Positions 1-8,163 of a DNA stretch of 64,000 nt are shown here, piece after piece. Source of the DNA: Pelagimonas sp. (GTDB lineage: Bacteria; Pseudomonadota; Alphaproteobacteria; Rhodobacterales; Rhodobacteraceae); NCBI GenBank assembly GCA_025210455.1, contig JAOARQ010000060.1, positions 1 through 64,000 on the forward strand. Reading direction: 5' to 3'. The number at the start of each line of letters is the position of its first letter. Position 1 is the stretch's first letter. The notes under the pieces were generated by a model that was given only the letters and a program-made list of their open reading frames with translations, did not search any database and had not been told where the DNA came from. The position numbers were made by a program, and so were the translations under genes.

Positions 1-60
1 CAAGGCCTCGAGTGCAACTCTGGCCTTGAATTCAGGCGAATGGTTCTTCCGTTTCGACAT
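1..60 (-). CDS. IS3-family transposase OrfA, N-terminal 20 residues (runs off window)
   Basis: The minus strand from 60 to 1 encodes MSKRKNHSPEFKARVALEAL, the classic start of IS3-family OrfA proteins (basic N-terminus, then the S-P-E-F-K-A-R-V-A-L-E-A helix-turn-helix opening). The start codon is ATG at 60, preceded by GAAGGAG with normal spacing. The rest of OrfA and the expected frameshifted OrfB lie beyond position 1. OrfA carries the DNA-binding domain and OrfB the DDE catalytic domain. Identification rests on 20 residues, but these are very characteristic. Confidence 0.8.
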   Translation of the reverse strand, partial: MSKRKNHSPEFKARVALEAL

Positions 61-140
61 CTCTGATCTCCTTCACGTCGAAGATCAGCAGACAACAAAT
101 CGTAGCTTACGTCAGTGTCCGAATTTCGGGGGGTAGCTCA
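1..140 (-). mobile_element. End of an IS3-family insertion sequence (partial)
   Basis: Read on the minus strand, the segment starts with TGAGCTACCCCCCGAAATTC at 140, which has the TGA...TCA-type terminus expected of IS3-family elements. A leader of about 80 bases follows, then the first codons of the transposase. Only this end is in the window, so the target-site duplication and the second inverted repeat cannot be checked. The leader contains an inverted repeat (CTGAT at 63-67 with ATCAG at 84-88, CTTC at 71-74 with GAAG at 80-83) that overlaps the transposase ribosome binding site. The IS abuts a truncated plus-strand reading frame. Confidence 0.75.
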
Positions 141-523
141 CATTCTTGCACCCCTATTTTGAAAACATTTCAGCAGAGCAATGGCTGAAAGCGACGGTTC
201 TTGAGACAACTCCTTGTACAATCAGATTCTTTCCTGACCCTCCGCAACATTGGGGACAAGAGCTCCAACAACGGCTGCTTAGGCAATTCGAAGTGCTTGG
301 TTTGGCGAAGCTCTACGGAAGCCAAGCGGGCCGTGAAATAAGTGACATTCGCGCAGGCTTGCACAGACACTTTGTATCGGGTGGCCAAAACGACGTTCAA
401 TCTGAACTGGCCCACCAATGGAACTCTCGAAGGCAAAACCAGATTAATTCTTGGAAGACAGCGCTGTATGAGGCCCTCAAAGATTCAGAGTGGTTCTGCG
501 CGGGAGGGTATCAGGGGGTATGA
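141..523 (+). pseudogene. C-terminal gene fragment cut by the IS
   Basis: An open frame begins right at the IS terminus and runs to TGA at 521-523, about 125 codons. There is no ATG near its beginning; the only start-like codon is TTG at 146 with no ribosome binding site. Upstream codons lie inside the IS and reach an in-frame stop at 134. This is what an insertion into the 5' part of a gene would leave. The fragment is polar and Trp/Gln-rich (for example FFPDPPQHWGQELQQ) with no signal peptide or membrane segment. I do not recognise the family. It is most likely a remnant of accessory DNA, though a short functional gene cannot be excluded. Confidence 0.45.
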
Positions 524-646
524 TCTGTGACCTGCACACATCTTGCAGCGGCGGTCCTTAGACCGGACCTCTTCTAAATCGTATCTGAATGGAACTTGTG
601 ATGTCGCTTGCCAATAACGCAACCAATTCAGAAACGCGGAAACCGG

Positions 647-3600
647 CTACAAAATTTTGTAACCATCACCATCAACACCAACCGGTATGGACAGCTTTGA
701 CGAGAGCGTTTCAATAGCATTTGCTACTGTGTCGCGAAGATGCCATTCCTTGCCGCTTGAGTGGTACTTGATCAGTTCCCCAAGTGCAGCTCGTGTGCCT
801 TTTGCTTCAAGCGCATAAACACCATGGCTTGCAACATTGTACTTTTCTGATTGCAGCAAACGCTCAATTAGACTGTCGGGAAATACCTGCCTTTTACGAC
901 GGAGTTCATGAAGAGCGTTGCTGAGGCTGTGCGCACCCTTGTAATCATCGTCATCCCATTTATCGTCGTCAAAATCTTCAATCGAGATGAGTGTACTATC
1001 AAGTACTCTTGAGCAGTAGAAAGAACCCAACCGGGCTCCCGAGTTAGCGATCTTCAACCGTTGCAAGTCGCTCAGATCAGTTCTCTCGCACCAGTCTTCA
1101 ACCAACTCCGCCCATTTGGCTGAACCTGGATGAGGTGGGCTGTTTTGAAGACCTCCACTCAGGAACGAATCCATTTCAAAAATGTATCGCATGCCAGTGG
1201 CCGCAGAGCTGGCCAATCGAACGGTGTCCGCAGGTGAAAGCTCTCTCTCACTAACCAACTTCGCAGCGCGTTCAGCTAGCTCTTTATCTTGGTAATACCC
1301 AAACAATGATACGGTAGCATCTACGAACTCCAGATCCATAACAGGGGTTTCGTTTACGAGACCCTCAAACACAGCGCCCTGACCAAATCGAGCCTCGAAA
1401 AGTCTCAGTATCGTTTTTACTTCAACATCAACGTTTTGGCTCGCCAAGCAAGCATCTGTTACCCTCTTTCTTGTATCTCCGTCGCGTAGACTTAAGGGAA
1501 GGCCTTCAACAATCTTTATCTTGCGATCTTTTGAAATCTCCGGATTCTCGAAAACTTCTAATAGGAACTCATCGCACTTTGGAATCAACTTAAGAAGATC
1601 ACGGACCTCAAAGTGATCGTCCCAATTCTCTGCTCGAAGTGCGGTTTGAACCAAGGGATAGGCTCTTTCGTCCAGAGGAGAGCCAGATAGCTCAAACGCT
1701 CGCATTCGCGACTGATTGGAGAGCTCTTCGTTTAGTGCGATCTTCAGGGGCAAATGCCGACTGATTGAATCCGGAGAAAAATTTCCAAGAATGGATAGAA
1801 TGTCATCTATCTCTTGTGCATCGGTTTCGGGCGCACTGATAAAGTCTATGACCATCTGAACCGCCTGATTACCCACAGAATTTAACGCCGGACGCATCTC
1901 TCTGTAGTAGCGAAACGTCCCGGAATCGTTTTCAAGCAAGTCCCTAAATACACTCAGCGTCAGCTCGGGGTCTCCAAGCCTGGTGATGATATCGCCTGCG
2001 CCATTTGAGTTTAGCCAGCGATGGTGCAGCGCAGCTGTCAGCGTGGAAGATGGTGGAGAGCAAAAACCATCCAAAAGCAATCTACCTGTTCTCTCTCGTG
2101 CTCTCGTTGGCGCGTGAACCCAGAACTCCACCAACTTGTCGCCAACTTGTCTTGCAAGTTCTTCGGTGACGTTTGCCCCGTTGGCAATACATCGTCCGAC
2201 CAACCTCATACCTGACCTGAAAGCATCATCTTCGCGTTCCAGCATCTTCTCAATCGCCACGTTTGCATCCGGGATGAGCTCTAACGCAAACTGAATAACC
2301 TGAGCCCAAGGCCGCTGAATCGCATCGTCTAACCTAGCCGGTAGGCTCTCGGGAGCTTGGGCCACAAGATAACACGCAGCCAAATACTCTTGCACAATTG
2401 GGTAAGGAAATTGGTATCGAATACTCGACTGCTGCTTAAGGATGCCATTCCCCAAGAGCCGCTGGAACACTTCATCTTCGCTCCCGGCACTTGGAATCCT
2501 CAGAGAAATTGCACGGCGGACTTCTCTTTCGCTGGCTCCTATTTCCTGCCCTTCCAACCTGTCAAATGCCAGCTTTTCCGAAACAGCACGAAGTTCTGTA
2601 GAACTGCCGTTTTCCCTGTGTGTAGCTTTATGGTGCGAAGGGGCGAAAAGGGTCTTTAAATATGCTTCAATTAAGTCTGACCGAGTAATCGCCTCTACTT
2701 TGTTCAAGTCCATGGTGGCAAGCAACATGGAAAGAAACAGTGGGATGCGAGCAAGTTTTTCGAGATCCGGGTAGAGCTTAAGTGTATTTAGGAACTCCCA
2801 TCCTTCGCTGAGATCGAGCTTGTTGCGCATTGTGTCAACAAATCGAATGATGTCATCATCGTCTAGTGGGAGGAGTTCGACAATCTGGGCTTCGTTGCTT
2901 CCTGTTAGAACTGCTGGGTCTCTGACGGTGAGCAGCCAAGGTACGCTCGGAAATCTCGCAGTAAACGTCGACAACCGGTTCAAAAGAAGTGGGCGCACAT
3001 CAGGAGGGACTTCGTCCAAACCATCAAGCAACAAAACGAGTAAACCCTGCTCCGCAAGCCGTTGCCAGTCTGCCATCAGAGACATCTCGCGTTCGATGTT
3101 GGAGGACAAAAATTCCATGACACTGCAATCGCTTGCCCCAAAAGACGAGAGTGGAATCGACACCGGAACATATGGCCCCGTAGACAATCTCGCCGCTATG
3201 CACGTTAGCAACGCTGATTTGCCATGTCCTGGACCCGCAACGATAATAGCTTTGGGCAGATCAATGGAGGGGAATACTTTCAGATCGAATAGGCCTGACT
3301 CAAGATCGAGCTCTCGTCCAAGGGTTTCGTCTTCAAAATCAGAGAAATGGGCACTGTCATATGCCTTAGCGCGCGGCCAAACGAATAACTCTTCTACTGG
3401 GCCAAACACTCTAGTTCCCGGGATCTCTATTTTTGAAGTACGGGCGATTACTGATCTATATGCTGGAAGCCCCCATTCGGGCGGGTCACTGATTTCAATG
3501 CCGTGCTCATCCCAAAGCGTTTTCCGAAGTTGAGGGGAAACAAAATAACCTCGCTTGCGCGCCCTTGAACCAACTAAATCCCGCAATACTGTGAGCAATT

Positions 3601-4168
3601 GGTTTGGCAGAACGAACTCGCCTGATAACCGTTTTCGACTGAACTCCCTTTCGATTTCATTCTCGGTCAAATGGCGAACGGTAGTGTACCTGAGGATGTC
3701 AAGCGCCTCTTCGCCAAGACCTATCACCTTCTCGATTTTGGACAAAATGCGGGCTTGGCTCTTGCTTAATCTTGCGCTGAGTTCTGCTCGATCCATACTG
3801 GTGCGTGTCCGTTCACACAGTTCATGGATGTCAGAAGAAAGGGATGTCTGCTCACCGATGATGATCGACAATTGATCATGGGTTGAAAACTCCACAGACG
3901 AACGTTGGTCGCGAAGCGATTTCCAAATATTGGCCCAAGAAGCACCGCTTTGTGGAAAACTGAGCTTAACGTTCCAATACTGAACATGTCCGTCTGCAAA
4001 GCGAACTACGATATCGTCAACATGACTGGGGGCTTCAACCCTTACATCAACCACCCTCTCGCGTGCTGCTCCGGGCGCAAGGTCCAGTAATTCCAACAAA
4101 GCCAAAGCAGCCACGCTGTTTTGATAATAGATTCCCGCTTGAGTGGATGTTCCGCCTGCTTCGACCAT
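647..4168 (-). CDS. NACHT/STAND NTPase with N-terminal nuclease-like domain (putative anti-phage protein)
   Basis: A 1173-residue multidomain protein. Residues about 1-110 (GGTSTQAGIYYQNSVAAL, then VDDIVVRF and YWNVKLSF) resemble the DUF4297/Cap4-like PD-(D/E)XK nuclease fold: Asp51/52 would be the metal ligand and Lys68 the catalytic lysine, with Asn66 where Gln or Glu is usual. The central NTPase has a Walker A GPGHGKSA at about 312-319 and a Walker B LLVLLLDGLDEVP at about 376-388, typical of NACHT. Residues from about 600 to the end are helical and repeat-like, suiting ligand sensing. No signal peptide or membrane segment is seen. Proteins of this layout (Avs/bNACHT type) sense phage products and degrade DNA; that role is inferred here. 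The gene is monocistronic, of lower G+C than the host, and lies 0.6 kb from a recombinase. Confidence 0.8.
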   Translation of the reverse strand: MVEAGGTSTQAGIYYQNSVAALALLELLDLAPGAARERVVDVRVEAPSHVDDIVVRFADGHVQYWNVKLSFPQSGASWANIWKSLRDQRSSVEFSTHDQLSIIIGEQTSLSSDIHELCERTRTSMDRAELSARLSKSQARILSKIEKVIGLGEEALDILRYTTVRHLTENEIEREFSRKRLSGEFVLPNQLLTVLRDLVGSRARKRGYFVSPQLRKTLWDEHGIEISDPPEWGLPAYRSVIARTSKIEIPGTRVFGPVEELFVWPRAKAYDSAHFSDFEDETLGRELDLESGLFDLKVFPSIDLPKAIIVAGPGHGKSALLTCIAARLSTGPYVPVSIPLSSFGASDCSVMEFLSSNIEREMSLMADWQRLAEQGLLVLLLDGLDEVPPDVRPLLLNRLSTFTARFPSVPWLLTVRDPAVLTGSNEAQIVELLPLDDDDIIRFVDTMRNKLDLSEGWEFLNTLKLYPDLEKLARIPLFLSMLLATMDLNKVEAITRSDLIEAYLKTLFAPSHHKATHRENGSSTELRAVSEKLAFDRLEGQEIGASEREVRRAISLRIPSAGSEDEVFQRLLGNGILKQQSSIRYQFPYPIVQEYLAACYLVAQAPESLPARLDDAIQRPWAQVIQFALELIPDANVAIEKMLEREDDAFRSGMRLVGRCIANGANVTEELARQVGDKLVEFWVHAPTRARERTGRLLLDGFCSPPSSTLTAALHHRWLNSNGAGDIITRLGDPELTLSVFRDLLENDSGTFRYYREMRPALNSVGNQAVQMVIDFISAPETDAQEIDDILSILGNFSPDSISRHLPLKIALNEELSNQSRMRAFELSGSPLDERAYPLVQTALRAENWDDHFEVRDLLKLIPKCDEFLLEVFENPEISKDRKIKIVEGLPLSLRDGDTRKRVTDACLASQNVDVEVKTILRLFEARFGQGAVFEGLVNETPVMDLEFVDATVSLFGYYQDKELAERAAKLVSERELSPADTVRLASSAATGMRYIFEMDSFLSGGLQNSPPHPGSAKWAELVEDWCERTDLSDLQRLKIANSGARLGSFYCSRVLDSTLISIEDFDDDKWDDDDYKGAHSLSNALHELRRKRQVFPDSLIERLLQSEKYNVASHGVYALEAKGTRAALGELIKYHSSGKEWHLRDTVANAIETLSSKLSIPVGVDGDGYKIL

Positions 4169-4513
4169 TTTAGTTTTTCTGTATTGCTATTGGTTTGGTG
4201 CTCAATGCTTTTTCAAGCCTGCTTGTTTCTAACACAATGATAGGGTGGCGAGCATTCGTCAAATAATAGGTCATCTATGTTGACATTTCTTGTATTTTGT
4301 AGGAAACTCTTCCTATCAACGCCACGAAAGCGCTTAAGCTTTCTTGAACCTGCGCTGACAATCACCAAATAGTACTTACGTCCTTTGCAGGCGCCACCCC
4401 TGCAGCAAGAGTAAATTCGCGAAAGCGTTGAACTGTGTGTTCCGCTGCGCGTTCTTCAACCAGAAACAAATTGAAAGGCTGACCGCATCGCTGCGGGCAG
4501 AAAGCGTACCTGC
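4169..4513. other. Intergenic region of 345 bases inside the element
   Basis: This A+T-rich stretch separates the divergent NACHT gene and the recombinase operon, and so should hold both promoters. A TTGACA lies near 4280 on the plus strand, but no -10 box at proper spacing follows it. On the minus strand TTGAAA with a weak CCAATA-like -10 could serve the NACHT gene. Short open frames on both strands at 4376-4654 and 4440-4580 have no ribosome binding sites and no recognisable homology. No tRNA, terminator hairpin or long repeat is evident. Confidence 0.4.
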
Positions 4514-4780
4514 ATGCCGCCACATCTTGCCAAATACAGAAAGTACCTTGCTCCGTTTGACCTGAGCGAAGTGCGCAAGGATGAGATTATCCACATGTTT
4601 TACAACGCCATGGACAGCTTTGTGAGCCGCGCGTTTGAGGATGATCCCACACAAATCTGTATCGAAGGTCAGGTTGTGAGAAATGCCTTGCTTGAGTCCG
4701 CTGTGTTAGACTCGGGAGGCCACGCTGGCACCACGCGAAATTTGTCTGAAACATTCAATGCCACGAAAGGAAAACGATAG
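4514..4780 (+). CDS. Small protein encoded just upstream of the serine recombinase
   Basis: An 88-residue soluble protein (MPPHLAKYRKYLAPFDL..., Asp/Glu-rich centre, basic KGKR end). It ends 3 bases before the recombinase ATG, so the two are surely co-transcribed and probably translationally coupled. Short proteins with this kind of start (PPHLAKYRKYLAPFDL.E.RKDE) are, from memory, often found directly before recombinases of alphaproteobacterial integrative elements. No DNA-binding motif is obvious. It could be a recombination directionality or accessory factor, but this is position-based inference only. The ribosome binding site is weak, so a slightly different start is possible. Confidence 0.6.
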   Translation: MPPHLAKYRKYLAPFDLSEVRKDEIIHMFYNAMDSFVSRAFEDDPTQICIEGQVVRNALLESAVLDSGGHAGTTRNLSETFNATKGKR

Positions 4781-4783
4781 ATA

Positions 4784-6334
4784 ATGCCGAAGCAAAAACT
4801 ACAAAAAGCCGTCATCTATTGCCGGGTTTCGGGCACCAAACAAGTGCGCGAAGGTGATGGCCTTGGGTCGCAAGAGACAAGGTGCAGAGAGTTCGCAAGC
4901 CACAAGGGATACGAAGTCGTCAAAGTCTTCAAAGATGAAATGAGCGGCAAGCTGGCGGCGCGCCCTGCGATGATGGATATGCTGCAATTCCTCCGCAAAA
5001 ACCACAAAGCGGGCACCGTCGTCATCATCGACGACATCAGCCGTCTTGCACGAGGGTTAGAGGCGCACTTACAGCTTCGGGCTTCCCTTGCCAAAGCTGG
5101 TGGTAAACTTGAAAGCCCTTCGATTGAATTTGGCGAAGATTCAGACAGCCTACTTGTCGAAAACCTCCTCGCCAGCGTTGCTCAACACCAACGTGAAAAG
5201 AACGGTGAGCAAACCAAGATCCGTATGCGCGCCCGAATGCAGAACGGTTATTGGGTGTTTGGTGCTCCCCTCGGCTACAAATTTGAGACCAAACCCGAAC
5301 ATGGCAAGGTGCTGGTGCGCGACGAACCCGTCGCCTCAATCATTGCCGAAGCAATGGAACGATTTGCATCTGGAAGATTGCAGTCCAAAACCGAAGTCTC
5401 ACGCTTTCTAGAACGAAAATCGGCCTTTCCAAAGAACCGCGCTGGCAAGGTTCACCTGACGCGCGTGATGGAACTGTTTAATCGCCCGATCTATGCAGGG
5501 TACATATCGCACGAGGACTGGGGGCTACATCTGGTTCCGGCCAAGCATGAAGCGCTCGTCAGCTATGAGACATTCCAGACGGTCCACAAACGCCTCAATG
5601 AAGCCGCCTACGCGCCCGCACGGAAAGACCTGAACGAAGACTTCCCTCTGCGTGGCTTCGTCACCTGTGGACACTGTGAACAGCCTATGACGGCCTGTTG
5701 GTCCAGGGGTCGCAGCGCCAAATACCCCTATTATCTGTGTGACACGAAATGCTGCGTCGAGTATCGAAAGTCCTTCCGCAAGGAAAAGCTCGAAGGCGAG
5801 TTTGAACTGCTGCTCAAAGATATGCGGCCAAGCGCCAGTCTCTTTGCCATGGCGTTCGACATGTTCCGTGATCTGTGGCAGGCGCGCCTTCAATCTGCCG
5901 AAGATGAAAAGCAGTCTATACAGATGCAGTTGTCCCAAATGGACCGCAAGTCGGCCCAGATTCTCGACCGCCTGATCGACACGAACAGCGATACGTTGAT
6001 CAGCGCCTATGAGGAAAGACTGCGCGAGATCGAAGAACAAAAGACATTTCTGGCTGAAAAAATCCAGAAATGCGGCAAACCCATTGCCCACTTCGACCAA
6101 GTTTATCGAACCGCTTTCGATTTCCTCGGAAACCCCAGTAAATTATGGGCTTCTGAGCGCTTTGAGGACAAGCGCGCGGTGCTAAAATTGGTCTTTGCGG
6201 AGAGGTTACCCTACACCCGAAATGAGGGTTATCGAACCGCTCAAACCTCCTTACCTTTCAAGGCCTTGGAGGACTTTCGCTTGGGAAAGTTTGAAATGGT
6301 GCCCCCACACGGACTCGAACCGCGGACCTACTGA
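4784..6334 (+). CDS. Large serine recombinase (site-specific integrase)
   Basis: 516 residues. The N-terminal resolvase catalytic domain (about 8-150) carries YCRVS with nucleophile Ser16 and the IDDISRLARG motif. A recombinase DNA-binding domain (about 165-290) follows, then a zinc beta-ribbon (CGHCEQPM...LCDTKCC, about 298-326) and a coiled-coil region (about 365-430), the standard order for large serine integrases. It would cut and join attachment sites through a phosphoserine-DNA intermediate. Its last codons (VPPHGLEPRTY) are the antisense reading of the tRNA-Thr 3' half, so the gene overlaps the likely attachment site by 38 bases. Excision would therefore change the C-terminus of the protein. 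Intact as far as can be seen. Confidence 0.92.
   Translation: MPKQKLQKAVIYCRVSGTKQVREGDGLGSQETRCREFASHKGYEVVKVFKDEMSGKLAARPAMMDMLQFLRKNHKAGTVVIIDDISRLARGLEAHLQLRASLAKAGGKLESPSIEFGEDSDSLLVENLLASVAQHQREKNGEQTKIRMRARMQNGYWVFGAPLGYKFETKPEHGKVLVRDEPVASIIAEAMERFASGRLQSKTEVSRFLERKSAFPKNRAGKVHLTRVMELFNRPIYAGYISHEDWGLHLVPAKHEALVSYETFQTVHKRLNEAAYAPARKDLNEDFPLRGFVTCGHCEQPMTACWSRGRSAKYPYYLCDTKCCVEYRKSFRKEKLEGEFELLLKDMRPSASLFAMAFDMFRDLWQARLQSAEDEKQSIQMQLSQMDRKSAQILDRLIDTNSDTLISAYEERLREIEEQKTFLAEKIQKCGKPIAHFDQVYRTAFDFLGNPSKLWASERFEDKRAVLKLVFAERLPYTRNEGYRTAQTSLPFKALEDFRLGKFEMVPPHGLEPRTY
6297..6334. other. Probable attachment site region in the 3' part of tRNA-Thr
   Basis: The recombinase reading frame ends inside the 3' half of the tRNA gene. 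This is the arrangement left when an element inserts at a tRNA gene and restores its 3' end. The exact core cannot be set because the second copy is not visible in positions 1-4783, so the far end of the element lies left of the window. Base composition shifts sharply here, from the accessory element on the left to G+C-rich host genes on the right. Confidence 0.5.
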
Positions 6335-6372
6335 TTACAAATCAGTTGCTCTACCAGCTGAGCTATAGGGGC
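6297..6372 (-). tRNA. tRNA-Thr (anticodon UGU)
   Basis: The minus strand from 6372 to 6297 folds as a 76-base cloverleaf. The acceptor stem is GCCCCTA/TGGGGGC, the D-arm contains AGCTCAGCTGGTAGAGC, the anticodon stem ACTGA/TCAGT encloses TTTGTAA giving anticodon UGU, and the T-arm contains GGTTCGAGTCC. The encoded CCA is present. It decodes ACA and, by wobble, other threonine codons. The 3' half overlaps the end of the serine recombinase gene on the opposite strand. Confidence 0.96.
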
Positions 6373-6421
6373 ACCGTTTGGTCCTGATAGAAAGTTTCAG
6401 AACCAAGCGCAAGAGCAAAAA

Positions 6422-8074
6422 TCAACGATTTGCGCGTGCAAGCAATCCAACCGCCAACATACCGACAGCAATCACCAAAATCGCGGCGGGCGCGGCCTGG
6501 CCGAGGGCTTCTAGTGAGGCCTGTTCATGCACGCGTGTGGCCAATGTTTCATAGTTGAAAGGGCGCAGCAGCAGGGTCGCGGGCAGTTCTTTGACGCAAT
6601 CGACGAACACCAGCAAAAGTGCCGAAGCAATCGAGGCGCGCATAAGCGGGAAATACACGGCGCCCAACACCTGCCCTTGGTTGCGCCCCAAAGACCGCGC
6701 GGCCAGTGCCAGATTCGGTGAGATCCGCCCCATCGCAGCGTCTGCCGCCCCCTGCGCAATGGCAAAGAAGCGCACACAATAGGCCAGCACCAGCGCAAAA
6801 GCGGTGCCGGTCAGAAGCAGCCCCGGATCCCATCCGGTTGCAGCATAAAGACTGTCGGCGATGAAGTTATCAATTGTTGCCAAGGGGATCAGGATACCGA
6901 CCCCCAGCACTGCCCCCGGCGCGGCATAGCCAATGGTGGTGACAGGCAGCAGCTTGCGCGGTAGTTTTTGACCGGAGAGCCGCACACCATAGACCAGAAA
7001 TATCCCCCCGGCCACAGCGATCACCGCTGCCAGCCCGCAGATGGTCAAAGTATGGGCTGCGGCCCGCCACAACTCGGGATCGCGCCAGTGATCAGCATTG
7101 CCCAAAGCATGGCTGAGGATCACCCCAGCGGGCAGAATAAACCCAACAGCAAATGGGATAAGGCAGGCAAAGAAAGCCATGGCTGACGCGCCGCGCGTCA
7201 ACATTTTGCGCGGGATCGGGCGATGACGCGTGGAAAGGTTGAAAAACTGTTTTTTCTTGCGCGAGGTCTTTTCCAACAGCACCAGCATTACGATGATCAG
7301 CAGGACCACGCTGGCGATCTGGGCCGCGCCCCCGGCATTATTGGTTTCCAGCCATGTGCTGAAAATGCCTGTGGTCAATGTCTGTACAGCGAAGTAATCG
7401 ACAGTGCCAAAATCGTTGACGCTTTCCATCATCACCACTGCAACGCCCGCCGCAATGGCCGGACGCGCCAAAGGCAGGCCGACACGCCAGAACCGCCCAA
7501 AGGCCCCCTGCCCCAGCGACTGTGCGACCTCGTCTGATGCGGCAGATTGTTCACGAAAGGCATTGCGACTAAGCAGGTAAACATAAGGATAAAGCGCCGC
7601 TGACAGGACAATGATCGCCGCGCCCATGGATCGAATCTCGGGAAACCAGTAATCTCGCGCGCTTTGCCAGCCAAAGAGCGCACGCAGACCTGTCTGCACC
7701 GGCCCGGCATATTCCAGAAAATCAACCAAGGCATAGGCCCCGACATAGGCCGGAATGCCCAGCGGCAGCAGCAAGGCCCACTCCAGCCAGCGTCGCCCGA
7801 AAAAGTCGAACCGGGCAATCAGCCAGGCAGAACAGGTTCCGACCAAAGCCGTCAGGATCCCCACCCCAACCATCAAAATCAAAGTGTTGGACAGATAGCG
7901 CGGCAAGGTCGTGCGCATCAGATGCGGCCAGATGTTTTCAGTGGGAAACAGCGCCAGAACGACCACCGCCACAATTGGCGCCAGCACGATCAAAGCGATG
8001 ATCAATGCCCCGACAGACCAGCGGCTGGGCAGGCTGACCCGCCGCGAGTGGCTTTGATATTCTGTACTGGCCAT
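6422..8074 (-). CDS. Iron(III)-type ABC transporter permease (duplicated permease domain)
   Basis: 550 residues with about 12 membrane segments in two homologous halves, as in FbpB/SfuB ferric iron permeases. Each half carries the EAA-type loop that docks the ATPase (DEVAQSLGQGAFGRFWRVGLP in the first, LALAARSLGRNQGQVLGAV in the second). It would form the inner-membrane channel for Fe3+ delivered by a periplasmic binding protein. No binding-protein or ATPase gene is adjacent: downstream is tRNA-Thr and the integrated element, upstream is a divergent gene. ATG at 8074 is chosen over TTG at 8086. The substrate is inferred from family resemblance; a polyamine or sulfate role is less likely. Confidence 0.85.
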   Translation of the reverse strand: MASTEYQSHSRRVSLPSRWSVGALIIALIVLAPIVAVVVLALFPTENIWPHLMRTTLPRYLSNTLILMVGVGILTALVGTCSAWLIARFDFFGRRWLEWALLLPLGIPAYVGAYALVDFLEYAGPVQTGLRALFGWQSARDYWFPEIRSMGAAIIVLSAALYPYVYLLSRNAFREQSAASDEVAQSLGQGAFGRFWRVGLPLARPAIAAGVAVVMMESVNDFGTVDYFAVQTLTTGIFSTWLETNNAGGAAQIASVVLLIIVMLVLLEKTSRKKKQFFNLSTRHRPIPRKMLTRGASAMAFFACLIPFAVGFILPAGVILSHALGNADHWRDPELWRAAAHTLTICGLAAVIAVAGGIFLVYGVRLSGQKLPRKLLPVTTIGYAAPGAVLGVGILIPLATIDNFIADSLYAATGWDPGLLLTGTAFALVLAYCVRFFAIAQGAADAAMGRISPNLALAARSLGRNQGQVLGAVYFPLMRASIASALLLVFVDCVKELPATLLLRPFNYETLATRVHEQASLEALGQAAPAAILVIAVGMLAVGLLARANR

Positions 8075-8163
8075 GTCAGATCTCAACCGGTTGTTAAAAT
8101 TCGCGATACTAGCTTATAGTAGCTGAGGGACCCAATCTAAACCCCAGAAAAACAATCGGATAT

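Noticed and set aside
4376-4654. 92-codon minus-strand frame in the element's intergenic region
   Set aside because: It overlaps the small gene that is coupled to the recombinase, has no ribosome binding site and no recognisable sequence.
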